From the NCBI GenBank assembly GCA_034508935.3, contig CM067450.1, forward strand, positions 8,078,388 to 8,142,387: a DNA stretch of 64,000 nt. Reading direction: 5' to 3'. Of this stretch, positions 61,901-64,000 are shown piece after piece (position 1 is the first letter of the stretch; every line of letters begins with the position of its first letter). Made by a program: the position numbers and the translations under genes. The notes under the pieces were generated by a model. The model saw only the letters and a program-made list of their open reading frames with translations, was not told the DNA's origin and did not search any database. Origin of the DNA: Berghia stephanieae (Eukaryota; Mollusca; Gastropoda; Nudibranchia; Aeolidiidae).

Positions 61901-63284
61901 CTACACATTGGAACTCTCATCCTGATCTGTTATTAGCTGCTCATGGTCAGAGGAGGTCTAGAAATGGAATACAACCAGAATATATGTTAATGATTTGAAA
62001 AACAAAATAGATTATAAATGCACAATAAAATAAATGTACTTAGTGCAACTTTCGAGCTTGAAGTCATAAAAGTTCCTCATTCCAATAAAATGCCATGAAT
62101 AATATACATTATTTATCTTCTTGTATATAATCCATTGTTTTTGTAAAAAAGCTAGAGAATTTCTACTAAAAATACTCAGAGCAAAGTTTAAAGGGTTCTA
62201 AGAAAACTGCAATTAAATATAAATAAGTGAATGTTCATCTCGAGACATGATTATTGTCTCAGAAAGAATAGGTGATAGAAGTAGGAAATATTAATGCAAG
62301 ACTTGCCTTGTGTTTTTTTCGAAGTTTGACATGATCCCATGACTTGACATAAGTTGAGTTGTGGCAGTCCTCTCCTGTCTCACAGCCAAAGCAGAAACAT
62401 GACAAGGACCGTGTCAACAGCTCGTTGTCACCTGCAACCCGAATGCTGTGAAGGGATCTGGTGCCTTTCACTGGGTACAATTCTATTTGATTGCATCTCT
62501 CAATTTCCCCTACAAGCACAAAATCTCTTCGGAAGTGGTTGCAAGTGCCATCTGCTGCATAATCCGGCTTTCTCAGGAAAGTCTTGCAAAAGCCGTACAA
62601 ATCCTTGGCTGACTGAATAATAGTTTTCCTGGCCTTGACAGCACGAGTTGCAGCACTTTTTATCACTGTACTCTCCCCATCACATGCATTTTTGCCATGC
62701 CGCGAGCCGAAGAAGTGACGCTCGATCTTGTGGTAGCCTACAACACCCATGTCCTGAAACGCATCTTTGTTCTTGTACTGGGCAGCACAACCATCGGTCC
62801 ACTGCAAAACACGATCAAAGACATATCCTTTGGATTGTAAAACCTGGACATTCTGCCTTGAAAATTCCAACACAGCGTGAGTATCATGCTTCAAATCTGG
62901 GGATATGAAGGCCACAACATCCGTTATCAATCCATTGCAGTCATTGCACGCATAGTAGTTGACGACTGGGTGAATTGTTGCCTGTGCATAGCTCCAATGT
63001 GCAGATTGCGCCTCATCCTGAAGTATGCAGCGGTAATTCTCCGCAAAATCCATGACCGAGACGCAAGAATCCTTTGGGGGGCAAGCTTTAACAGTAGAGA
63101 ATTCCTTTGACTGCCACAGAGCTCTGAAAACATGCAATGGGTAACTATCCATCTCAGCCCGAAGTTCACTCAGCAAACAACAGATAGTATCCTGTTTCTG
63201 AATGAGGACTTTCCTCCCGTCCTTTGTCTCCCACTTACTCCACACCACATTGGCAGATTGGTCGACCTCAATGAAATTATGCAT
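61901..63284 (-). CDS. DDE transposase-derived gene, two exons seen
   Basis: Exon 63284-62307 follows an acceptor (GATGCTAG) and is open for ~326 codons. A second exon, 61957-61901, would add TSSDHEQLITDQDESSNV and a stop (TAG, 61903-61901), joined through a GC donor (CACAAG|gcaagt) to a CTAG acceptor in phase 0. The protein shows an RNase-H-fold DDE pattern: D79 in VMDFAENY, D164 in LQWTDGCAAQYKN, and D202/E204 in SRHGKNACDGESTVIK, with a Cys cluster near the end (CFCFGCETGEDC). No terminal inverted repeats were noticed. I do not recognise the transposase superfamily. It could be a domesticated host gene or an exon of an intact transposon; upstream exons may exist beyond 63290. Confidence 0.65.
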
Positions 63285-63289
63285 CTAGC

Positions 63290-64000
63290 ATCAAATATAG
63301 CTCTGTTATTGCACTTTGAATCCTTTCATTTGTCCATCCGTGGTCTACAGAATTGCCCAAAACTAAAATGGTCCATTATATTCATGCTTGTTTAATAAAG
63401 TCAATATGCTTGTTTGACACATTGAACTCAGACACAGTATATTTTGTAACTGTGTGTTGTAGATGCAATTGGAATGCTTCTACTGTATTATGTATCTACA
63501 TGCACTATAAATATGATGATTGACAACAGGCAATCAAATGAAATATGACATTCTGTAGAAGAAAATCCCTTCGTTTAAGGCGGGTAACTTTGTTGTTTGC
63601 ATTTTGAGTGATGATATATACCGCTCAAACTGGCAAGTATACACATTAAGTTAGCCTTTTTTTATATCCTCGTTGAGAAAATCTCTTGTGTTTGCCACAG
63701 ATGCAGATAGAATTTGACATGCTAATTTTACATTCATCTTGTTTTTCTCAAAATTAATGTTTTCCTCTTAACGAGTCAAATATATTTGATATTAAATTAT
63801 TGTTCAACAAAGTTTGAAATGAATAACATTCCCAAAGTTTAAAAACCATATTCAGTATTACAAAAAGAAAAAATCTTAATTCCAAGAAAAGTAACTACTA
63901 TAATGATTTGATAACTTTGAATCAACCCTGACAAAACCAAAAAATAAGAACAGAAAAAAAAAAAAAAAAAAATTACCATTACAAGTACACTTGGTAAAAC
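63290..64000. other. Upstream of the DDE-derived gene, nothing recognised
   Basis: AT-rich sequence ending in an A run (63955-63973). No exon or repeat could be supported. Confidence 0.5.

Overview
This is animal nuclear DNA. Two intron-rich genes have textbook GT-AG exons, the background is AT-rich, and the spaces between exons are packed with tRNA-headed SINEs, LINE fragments, small terminal-inverted-repeat elements, satellites and long microsatellites. The repeat style suggests a marine invertebrate. I cannot tell mollusc, echinoderm, hemichordate or another lineage from this window alone.

Four protein-coding loci can be supported. (1) 1603-15711, plus strand: the C-terminal three quarters of SCYL3 (PACE-1), a pseudokinase with HEAT repeats; its 5' exons lie before the window. 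(2) 31128-47431, minus strand: a complete KIFAP3 (KAP3), the armadillo-repeat subunit of heterotrimeric kinesin-2, in 17 exons. (3) 55490-56005, plus strand: the last exon of an N-terminal protein methyltransferase that resembles NTMT2 (METTL11B) more than NTMT1. (4) 61901-63284, minus strand: an intact, intron-containing gene that looks derived from a DDE transposase. From memory, SCYL3, KIFAP3 and METTL11B are also neighbours on human 1q24, so the first three loci look like old conserved microsynteny. Their products share no obvious pathway.

Layout: 1-15711 SCYL3 with SINE and LINE remnants in introns. 15712-31127 is a convergent intergenic region holding a TIR element with an internal ~180-bp tandem array (18572-20809), a 65-bp tandem repeat, several copies of a ~530-bp retroposon (here family A), two copies of a ~340-bp retroposon (family B), one LINE nested in a family A copy, and TTAA-flanked piggyBac-like elements. 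31128-47431 is KIFAP3, with a 45-bp minisatellite copied from its own exon 15/intron boundary, a ~460-bp (GA)n tract beside an exon, and a piggyBac remnant. 47462-55489 holds a long (ATT)n tract, a ~155-bp satellite whose units carry terminal inverted repeats, and five perfect 35-bp hairpin repeats. 56006-61900 holds a local segmental duplication and two more family A copies.

Most informative observations: the minisatellite born at a splice donor; families A and B sharing a 3' hairpin with a conserved loop and a covarying stem; the two TIR-plus-tandem-repeat structures; the DDE-derived gene; and single-base reading-frame breaks in otherwise well conserved exons of both SCYL3 and KIFAP3, which look more like assembly or allele indels than gene death.
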